From Serpens sp035497915 (GTDB taxonomy: Bacteria > Pseudomonadota > Gammaproteobacteria > Pseudomonadales > Pseudomonadaceae), in contig NZ_DATJCS010000012.1 in assembly GCF_035497915.1 (NCBI RefSeq), positions 62,001 through 126,000 on the forward strand: a stretch of DNA of 64,000 nt, given 5' to 3'. The position numbers and the translations under genes were made by a program. This document shows positions 45,468 to 54,367 of the stretch, piece after piece (position 1 is the first letter of the stretch; every line of letters starts with the position of its first letter). Under the pieces are notes generated by a model. That model had not been told where the DNA came from. It worked only from the letters and a program-made list of their open reading frames with translations, and did not search any database.

Positions 45468-46157
45468 ATGCTCCGGCTATTCCTGTCCCTGATGTTCCTG
45501 GCGCTGCTTGGCGGCTGCATGTCCACGCCGCCCAAGCCCGACGAGCCGTATTACGCGCCCGTGCTGCCGCGCACGCCGCTGCCGGTGGAGCAGAACAACG
45601 GGGCCATCTACCAGCCGGGCTTCGGCATGAACCTGTTTGACGACCGCAAGGCCTACCGGGTCGGTGACATCATCACCATCACGCTCAACGAGCGGACCCA
45701 GGCCAGCAAGAGCGCCAACTCGCAGCTGCAGAAGGACAGCAGCGCGAGCATCGGCCTCACGTCGCTGTTCGGCGGCGCGGTGAGCGCGACCAACCCGTTT
45801 ACCGGCAACAGCATGACCCTGGGTGCCGAGTACGGCGCCGAGCGCGACACCAGCGGCAGCAGCAAGGCCGGGCAGAGCAACAGCCTGACCGGCTCGATCA
45901 CCGTCACCGTGGCCGAGGTGCTGCCCAACGGGATTCTTGCGGTGCGCGGCGAGAAGTGGATGACCCTGAACACCGGCGAGGAGCTGGTGCGCATCGCCGG
46001 TCTGGTGCGTTCCGAGGACATCGGCACCGATAACACCGTGCCCTCCACCCGAGTGGCTGATGCGCGCATCACCTACTCGGGCACCGGCGCCTTCGCCAAC
46101 ACCAGCCAGCCCGGCTGGCTCGACCGCTTCTTCATGAGCCCGCTGTGGCCGTTCTGA
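45468..46157 (+). CDS. flgH: Flagellar L-ring lipoprotein FlgH
   Basis: FlgH forms the L-ring bushing in the outer membrane. The 229-residue protein has a lipobox LLGGC (Cys17) and the family signature YRVGDIITITLNERTQASKS. The ATG at 45468 is used because the signal sequence begins there. It ends overlapping the region just before flgI. Confidence 0.95.
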   Translation: MLRLFLSLMFLALLGGCMSTPPKPDEPYYAPVLPRTPLPVEQNNGAIYQPGFGMNLFDDRKAYRVGDIITITLNERTQASKSANSQLQKDSSASIGLTSLFGGAVSATNPFTGNSMTLGAEYGAERDTSGSSKAGQSNSLTGSITVTVAEVLPNGILAVRGEKWMTLNTGEELVRIAGLVRSEDIGTDNTVPSTRVADARITYSGTGAFANTSQPGWLDRFFMSPLWPF

Positions 46158-46189
46158 TGAGCGGAAATGGTTTTGTAGGAGTCAGCCCC

Positions 46190-47290
46190 ATGATCAAACA
46201 CCTCGTTCTCGCCCTCGGCCTGCTGGCCAGCCTGACGGCCCAGGCCGAGCGCCTCAAGGACATCTCCAGCATTCAGGGCGTACGCAGCAACCAGCTGATC
46301 GGCTACGGCCTGGTGGTCGGCCTCAACGGCACGGGTGACCAGACCACCCAGACGCCGTTCACCCTGCAGACCTTCAACAACATGCTGACCCAGTTCGGCA
46401 TCAAGGTGCCGGCGAACATCGGCAGCGTGCAGCTGAAGAACGTCGCCGCCGTGTCCATCCATGCCGACCTGCCGCCGTTCGCCAAGCCGGGCCAGACCAT
46501 TGACATCACCGTGTCCTCCATTGGCAACGCCAAGAGCCTGCGCGGCGGCAGCCTGCTGCTGACCCCACTGAAGGGGATCGACGGCAACATCTACGCCATC
46601 GCCCAGGGCAACCTGGTGGTCGGCGGCTTCGACGCCAGCGGCAACGACGGCTCGCGTGTCACCGTCAACGTGCCGTCCAGCGGCCGTATCCCCTCCGGTG
46701 CCACGGTGGAGCGTGCGGTGCCTAGCGCCTTCGGTCAGGGCAACAGTCTGACGCTGAACCTCAACCGCCCCGACTTCACCACCGCCAAGAACATTGTCGA
46801 CCGCATCAACGACCTGCTCGGCCCGGGCGTGGCCAACGCCGTCGACGCCGCCTCGGTGCGCATCAGCGCGCCGCTCGACCCCAACCAGCGCGTCGACTAC
46901 ATCGCCATCCTGGAAAACCTCGAGATCAATCTCGGTCAGGCGGCCGCCAGGGTCATCATCAACTCGCGCACCGGCACCATCGTCATCGGCCAGAACGTGC
47001 GGGTGGCGCCGGCGGCGGTGACCCATGGCAGCCTGATGGTGAGCATCAGCGAAGACCCCATCGTCAGCCAGCCGGCGCCGTTCTCCGAAGGGCAGACCGT
47101 GGTGGTGCCCAACTCGCGCATCCAGGCCGAGCAGGAGCGCAACCCGATGTTCAAGTTCGCTCCGGGCACCACGCTGGACGAGATCGTCCGCGCGGTGAAC
47201 CAGGTGGGCGCCGCGCCCAGCGACCTGATGGCCATTCTTGAAGCCCTCAAGCAGGCCGGCGCGCTGCAGGCCGAGCTGATCGTGATCTGA
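46190..47290 (+). CDS. flgI: Flagellar P-ring protein FlgI
   Basis: FlgI forms the P-ring around the rod in the periplasm. The 366-residue protein has a cleavable signal ending LTAQA and the conserved ERLKDISSIQGVRSNQLIGY. The real start is the ATG at 46190 behind TAGGAG; the frame upstream overlaps flgH. Confidence 0.96.
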   Translation: MIKHLVLALGLLASLTAQAERLKDISSIQGVRSNQLIGYGLVVGLNGTGDQTTQTPFTLQTFNNMLTQFGIKVPANIGSVQLKNVAAVSIHADLPPFAKPGQTIDITVSSIGNAKSLRGGSLLLTPLKGIDGNIYAIAQGNLVVGGFDASGNDGSRVTVNVPSSGRIPSGATVERAVPSAFGQGNSLTLNLNRPDFTTAKNIVDRINDLLGPGVANAVDAASVRISAPLDPNQRVDYIAILENLEINLGQAAARVIINSRTGTIVIGQNVRVAPAAVTHGSLMVSISEDPIVSQPAPFSEGQTVVVPNSRIQAEQERNPMFKFAPGTTLDEIVRAVNQVGAAPSDLMAILEALKQAGALQAELIVI

Positions 47291-47300
47291 CGGAGGCGCC

Positions 47301-48395
47301 ATGAAATCCCCAGTGCCCGGCGTGGGCGACAGCGGTGCCTACACCGACCTGAACCGCCTCAACCAGTTGAAGACCGGCAAGGATCGCGACAGCGAGGCCA
47401 ACGTGCGCAAGGTGGCGCAGGAATTCGAGTCGCTGTTCGTCAACGAGATGTTCAAGGCCATGCGCAGCGCCAACCAGGCGCTGACCGGCGACAGTTTCCT
47501 GAACACTGAAACCACCAAGCACTACCAGCAGATGCACGACCAGCAACTGGCGGTGACCCTGTCCCGCGAGGGTGGCGGCATCGGCCTGGCGGATGTGCTG
47601 GTGCGGCAGATGACCGAGCGCAAGGGCAGCAATCGGCCCAATCCCTTCGCTACGCCAGATCAGGCGGTACTGGGCCAGGTGGCGACGCCGCTTAATGCCG
47701 CGATCACGCAGGCAGAATCCCAGCGGGATGATCGTGCCGCCTTGCAGGCGCGCCGGCTCACCCATCTGCCCAAGGCCGTGCAGACTCGCCGCGACGGCCC
47801 GCCGAACGACACTGCCGCACCCATCGATACGGCGCAGGCCGGCAAGCCGCTGGTGGATCTCGGCTGGCAACCGGCGAGCGGCAATGTCTTGCCGGTCCGT
47901 TTCGACAGCCCCGAGCAGTTCGCCGCCACCCTGCTGCCGATGGCCGAGCAGGCTGCCCAGCGCCTGGGCGTCGATCCGCGCTACCTGGTGGCCCAGGCCG
48001 CGCTGGAAACCGGTTGGGGCGGCTCGATCATCCAGGGCGAGACGGGCAGCAGTCACAACCTGTTCGGCATCAAGGCCCATGGCGGCTGGGCGGGTCCCAG
48101 CGCCGAAGTGCTGACCACCGAGTACTACAACGGTCAGCCCGTGAAGGAGGCCGCGCGCTTCCGCGCCTATGACTCCTTCGCGCAGAGTTTCGAGGACTAC
48201 GCGGACTTCCTGCAGGGCAACGGCCGCTATCAAGAAGCGCTCAAGTCCGCCGATAACCCGGACAAGTTCATGAGCGAACTGCAGAAGGCCGGCTACGCCA
48301 CCGATCCGCAGTACGCCAGCAAGGTCAACCAGATCGCCCGCCAGCTGCAGACCTATCAGATGGTCGCCGCCGCGGGATCGAACAAAAACGGCTAG
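47301..48395 (+). CDS. flgJ: Bifunctional rod cap and muramidase FlgJ
   Basis: FlgJ caps the growing rod with its N-terminal domain (EFESLFVNEMFKAMRSAN) and opens the peptidoglycan with its C-terminal glucosaminidase-type domain (about residues 200-360, YLVAQAALETGWGGSIIQGE with catalytic Glu). The 364-residue protein is the full two-domain form, not the short form of some species. Confidence 0.95.
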   Translation: MKSPVPGVGDSGAYTDLNRLNQLKTGKDRDSEANVRKVAQEFESLFVNEMFKAMRSANQALTGDSFLNTETTKHYQQMHDQQLAVTLSREGGGIGLADVLVRQMTERKGSNRPNPFATPDQAVLGQVATPLNAAITQAESQRDDRAALQARRLTHLPKAVQTRRDGPPNDTAAPIDTAQAGKPLVDLGWQPASGNVLPVRFDSPEQFAATLLPMAEQAAQRLGVDPRYLVAQAALETGWGGSIIQGETGSSHNLFGIKAHGGWAGPSAEVLTTEYYNGQPVKEAARFRAYDSFAQSFEDYADFLQGNGRYQEALKSADNPDKFMSELQKAGYATDPQYASKVNQIARQLQTYQMVAAAGSNKNG

Positions 48396-48406
48396 GGAAT
48401 TGACGC

Positions 48407-50479
48407 ATGGCAGGTTTGCTCTCCATCGGGGTTTCGGGTCTGCACGCCAGTCAGGCGCACCTGCAAACCACCGGTCACAACATCACCAACGCCGACACCG
48501 CGGGCTTTTCGCGTCAGCAGGCCATGCAGAAGACCGCCGGTGGCCAGTACATCGGCCCGGCCGGCTTTATCGGCAGCGGCACCACGCTGAACGATGTGCG
48601 TCGCATCTACAGCGGCTTCATCGACACCCAGCTGCAGAGCGCCACTGCGCTCAACGGTGACACCAAGGCCTACCTGGACAACATCAGCCGGCTCGATTCG
48701 TTGCTGGCCGACAGCGGCACGGGCGTCAACGTCGTGCTCAACGGCTTCTTCGATGCGGTGCAGAACGTGGTGAGCAAGCCCACCGACATCGCCTCGCGCC
48801 AGTTGCTGATCACCTCGGCCGAGTCGCTGAGCGCGCGCTTCCGCTCCGTGCAGGCGCAGATGGAAGACCAGAACGCCTACCTGAACAGCCAGCTCAAGAG
48901 TCTGTCGGGCTCGGTCAACGACCTGGCCAGCAAGATCGCCCAGCTCAACGACTCCATCCAGTACGCCCGTGCCACCGGCGCCGAGCCCAACGACCTGCTG
49001 GACACCCGCGAACAGGCGGTGCGCGAGCTGTCCGACCTGGTGGGCGTCAAGGTGGTGGATCAGGACGGCCAGTACGCGCTGTTTCTCGGCAACGGCCAGC
49101 CGCTGGTGATCGGTGGCAGCGCCAACAGCATCACCGCGCAACCGAGCCAGGACGATCCTTCGCGCATGGCGCTGGTCTTCAACACCCCGACCGCCAGCCT
49201 GGACGTCAGTGGCGTGCTGAGCGGCGGCGCCATCGGTGGCTTGCTGCGCTACCGCAACGATGTGCTCGACACGGCGATGAACGAGCTGGGACGTCTGTCC
49301 CTGGTGGTGTCCGATCAGATCAACCAGCAACTGGCCCAGGGCCTGGATCTGAACGGCGATTTCGGCGCGACGCTGTTCCGCAACATCAACGATCCGGCGC
49401 TGCTGGGGCAGCGCAGCATTGCGCAGGCGGGGAATACCAGCGCCGGTAACTTCGAGGTCACCATTACCGACAGCAGTCAGCTGACGGTCCATGACTACGA
49501 AGTGCGCTTTGACAATCCTTTGAACCCTAACGAGTTCAAGGTGTTGCGTTCCGATGGCAAGGAGATTCTCCCGGAATTGCCGGCCACCGCTTGGGACGTG
49601 ACTTCTACGCCGCCGCCGGCTTTCGACGGTATCAGCCTGAAGTTTAACGGCACGCCAGCGGCTCCCGTACCACCTGCAACGGCTGACCGCTTCACGCTGG
49701 TGCCCACCCGCCAGGCCGCCGGCGATATCCAGAGCATCCTGACCGAGCCCAAGCGTCTGGGCTTCACTGCGCCGCTGAATGCCACCACCGGCACCGGCAA
49801 CTACGGCACCGGCGCGGTCAGCCAGCCGGAGCTGAATACCCGGATCGATATCTACGAAGACAGCGTGGCGCAGGACAACATGCGCCAGGCGATCGAGAAT
49901 GCCATGCCGGTCAAGCTGGTGTTCGATTCCGCCGCGCAACGCTACAACCTGTTCGATGCTCAGGGTACGGCCATTGCGATCAGCACACCCATCGTGCCCG
50001 GCAAGGCCCAGGAGCTGACCTTCTCCCTGGCGGCCGTGAACGATGCGAACGTCGATCTCACGCCGAAGACCGTCGATTTCACCATTACCGTCAGCGGCAC
50101 GCCGGCGCACAACGATAGCTTCAGCGTGGGTTTCAACCCCAACGGCCAGACCGACAACCGCAATGCCCTGGCCCTGCAGGATCTGCAGAGCAAGGCCACG
50201 GTGGGGGTCAATACCACGACCGGCCGAGGCTCGAACTTCAGCACGGCCTATGGCTCGCTGATCAGCGAGGTGGGCGCCAAGGCCGCCCAGGCCAAGGCCG
50301 ACAACGGCGCCACCGAGGCGATCCTGGCCCAGGCCACCGCCACCCGCGAGTCGTTGTCGGGGGTCAACCTGGACGAAGAAGCGGCCAACCTGATCAAGTT
50401 CCAGCAGTACTACACCGCCTCGTCGCAGATCATCAAGGCGGCCCAGGAAACCTTCAACACCCTGCTCAGCGCACTCTAA
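48407..50479 (+). CDS. flgK: Hook-filament junction protein FlgK
   Basis: FlgK is the first hook-associated protein and joins hook to filament. The 690-residue protein has the N-terminal GVSGLHASQAHLQTTGHNIT and C-terminal SGVNLDEEAANLIKFQQYYT. The long middle (about 330-570) is the species-variable surface region. It follows flgJ by 11 bases. Confidence 0.95.
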   Translation: MAGLLSIGVSGLHASQAHLQTTGHNITNADTAGFSRQQAMQKTAGGQYIGPAGFIGSGTTLNDVRRIYSGFIDTQLQSATALNGDTKAYLDNISRLDSLLADSGTGVNVVLNGFFDAVQNVVSKPTDIASRQLLITSAESLSARFRSVQAQMEDQNAYLNSQLKSLSGSVNDLASKIAQLNDSIQYARATGAEPNDLLDTREQAVRELSDLVGVKVVDQDGQYALFLGNGQPLVIGGSANSITAQPSQDDPSRMALVFNTPTASLDVSGVLSGGAIGGLLRYRNDVLDTAMNELGRLSLVVSDQINQQLAQGLDLNGDFGATLFRNINDPALLGQRSIAQAGNTSAGNFEVTITDSSQLTVHDYEVRFDNPLNPNEFKVLRSDGKEILPELPATAWDVTSTPPPAFDGISLKFNGTPAAPVPPATADRFTLVPTRQAAGDIQSILTEPKRLGFTAPLNATTGTGNYGTGAVSQPELNTRIDIYEDSVAQDNMRQAIENAMPVKLVFDSAAQRYNLFDAQGTAIAISTPIVPGKAQELTFSLAAVNDANVDLTPKTVDFTITVSGTPAHNDSFSVGFNPNGQTDNRNALALQDLQSKATVGVNTTTGRGSNFSTAYGSLISEVGAKAAQAKADNGATEAILAQATATRESLSGVNLDEEAANLIKFQQYYTASSQIIKAAQETFNTLLSAL

Positions 50480-50494
50480 GGCCAGGTGACGATC

Positions 50495-52096
50495 ATGCGT
50501 CTCTCCACTTCGCAGATGTTCAACGCCAGTGTCAGCGGCCACCAGAAAGGCTACGCCGCGCTGGTCAAGACCCAGGAACAGATCACCAGCGGGCACCGCA
50601 TCCAGACGGCGGCAGACGACCCGGTGGGTTCGGCACGTCTGCTGCAGCTGGAACAGCAGGCCGGCCAGCTGAGCCAGTACAAGAGCAACCTGACCGATGC
50701 GACCAACTCGCTGGCCCAGGAAGAAAGCATCCTGCAGTCGATGATCAAGATCGGCGATCGCGCACGCAGCCTGGCCGGACAGGCCGGCAACGGCGCGTAC
50801 AACGATCATGACCGCCGCGCCATCGCCGCCGAGCTGCAGCAGATCGAGAACGAGCTGTTCGGCCTGATGAACAGCAAGAATGCCAGCGGCGAATACTGGT
50901 TCAGCGGCAGCCAGAGCGGCATCCCGCCCTATGTGCGCAACCCCGATGGCACCTACCGCTACCAGGGCGACCAGAGCCAGCAGTATCTGCAGGTCGCCAC
51001 CGGCGTGCAGCTGAGCATCAACGACAGCGGCTTCGAGACCTTCGAAAGCGCGAAGAACGTCAGCCGCACGGAGACCGCCGAGATGGCCCCGGCCACGGTC
51101 GATGGCGTGCAGCGCCTCTATATGTCCGGCGGTGCGATTGTCGATCAGCAGGCGTTCGATAAGGACTTCCGCGCCAATGGCCCCTATACCCTGACCATCA
51201 AAGCGCAAGATCCCACTAACCCCTATAGCCCCCTCAACTACGAGATCGAAGATGGGGCTGGGAACGTGACTGCCGGTCCCTACGACCCCGCTCAGGAGAA
51301 TCCGAAGATCACCTTTGGGGGGGTGGAATTTGCTCTCGATCCGCTGCTGGGCGCCGGTGAAACCACCTACGGCGCCCTTTTGGACGGACATCAGTTCAGT
51401 CTTGGCATGGCGCCGGACGATTTCACCGTTATTGCCAGTTCGGCGGCGCAGATTAGCAAAGTGGTTGTAGGCAATACCCCGGCAGAGGCCGCTGCGTATG
51501 CCAACGCTTTCCCGGCGGGTGGTCTGACGCTTAAGTATGACGGCGCTACCTCCACCTTCTCCGCCATGGCCCCGGACGGGATAACACCGCTTCCCTGGCC
51601 TGTCACCTATGTTGCTGACCCGCTCCCGGCCACTACTGGCACGATCAGCATTCCTGCTGTGGGGCTGACACTGAAAACTGCCGGCGCGTTCGGGGGCGGT
51701 GATCAGTTTAAGGTCCATGCCGACTCGCAGGAAACCCGCAACATCCTCAACACCATCGTCGCGCTGCGCCAGTCACTGCAGGAGCCCGCCGACGGCATCA
51801 AGGGTGGCGGCATGCGCATTCGCGAAGCGGTTGCCGTGGCGCTGGGCAATCTGGACAGCAGCATGATCCAGATCGAAAGCACCCAGGCACACATCGGCGC
51901 CCGGATGAATGTCATCGATACCCTGACGGCGGAAAACGAGAGCCTGGGAATCTTCAACGCCCAGACCCAGTCGGCGATCCGCGATACCGACCAGTTCGAG
52001 GCGGCCTCACGACTGATGCTCCAGCAGACCAAGCTGGAAGCCGCCCATGCGGCGTTTGTGCGGGTGAGTCAGTTGAGTCTGTTCGACCGCTTGTAA
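50495..52096 (+). CDS. flgL: Hook-filament junction protein FlgL, expanded
   Basis: FlgL is the second junction protein, next to flagellin. The N-terminal MRLSTSQMFNASVSG and the C-terminal flagellin-like helices (IRDTDQFEAASRLMLQQTKL) are typical. The 533-residue length is well above the usual size of roughly 300-440. The extra lies mainly in residues about 210-410 (51130-51720), whose codon use looks less GC-biased than the ends. I use the ATG at 50495; a GTG three codons earlier is possible. Confidence 0.92.
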   Translation: MRLSTSQMFNASVSGHQKGYAALVKTQEQITSGHRIQTAADDPVGSARLLQLEQQAGQLSQYKSNLTDATNSLAQEESILQSMIKIGDRARSLAGQAGNGAYNDHDRRAIAAELQQIENELFGLMNSKNASGEYWFSGSQSGIPPYVRNPDGTYRYQGDQSQQYLQVATGVQLSINDSGFETFESAKNVSRTETAEMAPATVDGVQRLYMSGGAIVDQQAFDKDFRANGPYTLTIKAQDPTNPYSPLNYEIEDGAGNVTAGPYDPAQENPKITFGGVEFALDPLLGAGETTYGALLDGHQFSLGMAPDDFTVIASSAAQISKVVVGNTPAEAAAYANAFPAGGLTLKYDGATSTFSAMAPDGITPLPWPVTYVADPLPATTGTISIPAVGLTLKTAGAFGGGDQFKVHADSQETRNILNTIVALRQSLQEPADGIKGGGMRIREAVAVALGNLDSSMIQIESTQAHIGARMNVIDTLTAENESLGIFNAQTQSAIRDTDQFEAASRLMLQQTKLEAAHAAFVRVSQLSLFDRL

Positions 52097-52116
52097 CAGC
52101 CGATCCGGCTCCTATG

Positions 52117-52150
52117 ACGGCGCACCGCTTGGACAGGGTGCGCCGTTTTG
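52117..52150 (+). terminator. Intrinsic terminator after flgL
   Basis: ACGGCGCACC (52117-52126) pairs with GGTGCGCCGT (52137-52146) and is followed by TTTTG. It ends the flgFGHIJKL transcript 20 bases after the stop. Confidence 0.85.
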
Positions 52151-52235
52151 CATTTCGCAGCGCCAACGCCCTGCATCAAATCGTGCACTGAATCAAGTAA
52201 TAGCGCGGTGATGGCGAAAAAAACGCAGGCAACCC

Positions 52236-52262
52236 TAAAGCATCCGCCGGACCAGACGATAA
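52236..52262 (+). promoter_or_regulatory. Sigma-28 (FliA) promoter of fliC
   Basis: TAAAGCAT (52236-52243) and GACGATAA (52255-52262) are separated by exactly 11 bases, matching the flagellar consensus TAAAGTTT-N11-GCCGATAA. It lies 81 bases before the fliC start. Confidence 0.88.
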
Positions 52263-52343
52263 CCCTTATGACAGTTCTCCAGGCCACAACAGGCGCAAGC
52301 CCGGGGCGTGGGAACCTTAAGCCCAACCCATGAGGACTCCACA

Positions 52344-53795
52344 ATGGCTCTCTCTGTTCACACTAACTTCGCGTCTCTGACCACTCAGAAGAACCTGAAC
52401 CGCGCTTCCGACGACCTGGCCACCAGCATGCAGCGTCTGTCGAGCGGCCTGCGCATCAACAGCGCCAAGGACGACGCGGCCGGCCTGCAGATCGCCAACC
52501 GTCTGACCAGCCAGATCAACGGTCTGAACGTTGCCGTCAAGAACGCCAACGACGGTATCTCCATCGCGCAGACCGCCGAAGCGGCCATGGGCGAATCCAC
52601 CACCATCCTGCAGCGCATGCGCGAACTGTCCCTGCAGTCCGCCAACGGTTCCTACGGCGCCGACGAGCGCAAGGCCATGCAGTCCGAGTTCAGCCAGCTG
52701 ACCTCCGAACTGAACCGTATCGCCGAAACCACCAGCTTCGGTAGCCGCAAGCTGTTGGATGGTTCCTTCGGCTCCGCCGCCTTCCAGGTCGGCGCCAACG
52801 CCTACGAAACCATCAACGTCAGCCTGAGCAACGTGTCCGCTCGCGTGATTGGCTCCCAGCAGCTGGACAGCATTGCCATCGCGCCGGTGAACGGCGGCCA
52901 TACCGCTGCCGGCGTCATCGACATCGCCACCGGCGGCGTTGAAGGCCAAATCACCGTGGCCGCAGGCGACTCGGCCGAGAAGATCGCCGGCGCCATCAAC
53001 GAGGAAGGCCTGGGCGGCGTGACTGCCACTGCCCGCACCCAAGTGCAGTTCACCGGTGCCATCGCTGCCGCCACTCCGGTGAGCTTCAGCGTCACCGTGG
53101 GTGACGGCACCGACGCTGTCAGTGTCGACATCGTTAACGCCGCCGACTACGCCAGCCTGGCCGAGCAGCTGTCCGGCGCCGCCAGCAAGCTGGGCGTTTC
53201 CGTCAGCTACAACGAGAAGACCGGTGCGCTGTCCATCACCTCCGACAGCGGCAAGAACATCACCTTCGATGAGATGAGTGACGGCACCGCGGGCGTGTAC
53301 AGCGGTCTGCAGGTTGCCGTGGCCAAGACCGACGGCACCTACGGCGCTGCTGTAGCTATCACCGACACCATGGTTACCACCGGTACCGTGCAGATCAACT
53401 CCACCAAGTCCGTGGCTCTGTCCGGCGCTGGCGTTACCGGTCTGTTTGACACTGCTGCCACCACTGCCTCCACCACGCTGAAGAGTGTCAGCAACGCCGA
53501 CATCACCACCGCCAACAACGCCCAGCAGTCCATCGCCGTTATCGACAAGGCCATCGCCAACATCGATGCTCAGCGTGCCGACCTGGGTGCCATCCAGAAC
53601 CGTTTCGACAGCACCATCAGCAACCTGACCTCGATCATGGAAAACACCACCGCTTCGCGTGGCCGTATCGAGGACGTGGACTTCGCTGCCGAAACCGCCA
53701 ACCTGACCAAGCAGCAGACCCTGCAACAGGCATCCACCGCGATCCTGGCCCAGGCCAACCAGCTGCCGGCCGCCGTGCTGAAGCTGCTGGGCTAA
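52344..53795 (+). CDS. fliC: Flagellin FliC
   Basis: FliC is the filament subunit. The 483-residue protein has conserved D0/D1 ends: N-terminal MALSVHTNFASLTTQKNLNR, the LSSGLRINSAKDDAAGLQIA motif, and C-terminal TTASRGRIEDVDFAAETANL through AAVLKLLG. The middle (about 175-390) is the variable surface domain with an Ala/Thr/Ser/Gly-rich composition and beta-hairpin-like segments of the flagellin IN type. It could be a target for O-glycosylation by the Maf-like enzyme downstream. One copy is seen, with its own sigma-28 promoter and a terminator. Confidence 0.96.
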   Translation: MALSVHTNFASLTTQKNLNRASDDLATSMQRLSSGLRINSAKDDAAGLQIANRLTSQINGLNVAVKNANDGISIAQTAEAAMGESTTILQRMRELSLQSANGSYGADERKAMQSEFSQLTSELNRIAETTSFGSRKLLDGSFGSAAFQVGANAYETINVSLSNVSARVIGSQQLDSIAIAPVNGGHTAAGVIDIATGGVEGQITVAAGDSAEKIAGAINEEGLGGVTATARTQVQFTGAIAAATPVSFSVTVGDGTDAVSVDIVNAADYASLAEQLSGAASKLGVSVSYNEKTGALSITSDSGKNITFDEMSDGTAGVYSGLQVAVAKTDGTYGAAVAITDTMVTTGTVQINSTKSVALSGAGVTGLFDTAATTASTTLKSVSNADITTANNAQQSIAVIDKAIANIDAQRADLGAIQNRFDSTISNLTSIMENTTASRGRIEDVDFAAETANLTKQQTLQQASTAILAQANQLPAAVLKLLG

Positions 53796-53810
53796 TCACC
53801 CTGCGGTAAC

Positions 53811-53842
53811 AAGAGAGGGCGCCGCGTGCGCCCTCTCTTTTG
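53811..53842 (+). terminator. Intrinsic terminator after fliC
   Basis: AGAGAGGGCG and CGCCCTCTCT form a ten-base stem with loop CCGCGTG, followed by TTT, 16 bases after the fliC stop. Confidence 0.9.
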
Positions 53843-53858
53843 ACGGAGAACCGATGCG

Positions 53859-54200
53859 ATGGACGTAGGACTGAACATCAACGCCTTCTACACGGCGAAC
53901 AAGCCCCAGGCGAACGAGGCCGAACAGGCCCGCAAGACTGCGCCCGAGGCCAAGTCGCAAACCCCGATCTCACCCGAGCGCGAGCGCGTGGTTGAAGCGA
54001 TTAAAAAAATTCAGGAATTCGTTGACGAGACTCAGCGTGGCCTGAAGTTTTCCATCGACGAAGACACCGGGCGCACCGTGGTCAAGGTGATCGCCCGCCA
54101 GAGTGGCGAAGTCATTCGTCAGCTGCCCTCAGAGGAAGCGCTGGAGCTTGCCAAGCGCCTGCAGGATGCCGGCAGCCTGTTGTTCAGCAAGCAGGTGTGA
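53859..54200 (+). CDS. flaG: FlaG-family flagellar protein
   Basis: The 113-residue protein has the FlaG domain in its C-terminal half (KFSIDEDTGRTVVKVIARQS and IRQLPSEEALELAKRL). FlaG influences filament length in several bacteria, including Pseudomonas. It follows fliC after the terminator and precedes fliD, the usual Pseudomonas position. Confidence 0.92.
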   Translation: MDVGLNINAFYTANKPQANEAEQARKTAPEAKSQTPISPERERVVEAIKKIQEFVDETQRGLKFSIDEDTGRTVVKVIARQSGEVIRQLPSEEALELAKRLQDAGSLLFSKQV

Positions 54201-54310
54201 TTTCAGGGTGGCGCGCGCATTGCTTGCGGCGCGGCCTTGATCGTGAAACGCGGCACTAATGCCGCTGTGGGCGCCTGCGCTACGGGGCGGGTCATCGGAA
54301 TGGTCGGGTC

Positions 54311-54327
54311 TTGGTGCATATCTTGCT
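54311..54327 (+). promoter_or_regulatory. Sigma-54 promoter of fliD
   Basis: TTGGTGCATATCTTGCTG has the invariant GG (54313-54314) and GC (54325-54326) ten bases apart and a good -12 element, 41 bases before fliD. The -24 element deviates at one position (GGTGC for GGCAC). Confidence 0.78.
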
Positions 54328-54367
54328 GCGCCAGGGTCACGCGTCAGCAAAATATCGGGAGTGCAGC

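Noticed and set aside
48392..51718. 1108-codon open frame on the minus strand across flgK and flgL
   Set aside because: Shadow frame antisense to two well-recognised flagellar genes, with no domain features or ribosome-binding site.
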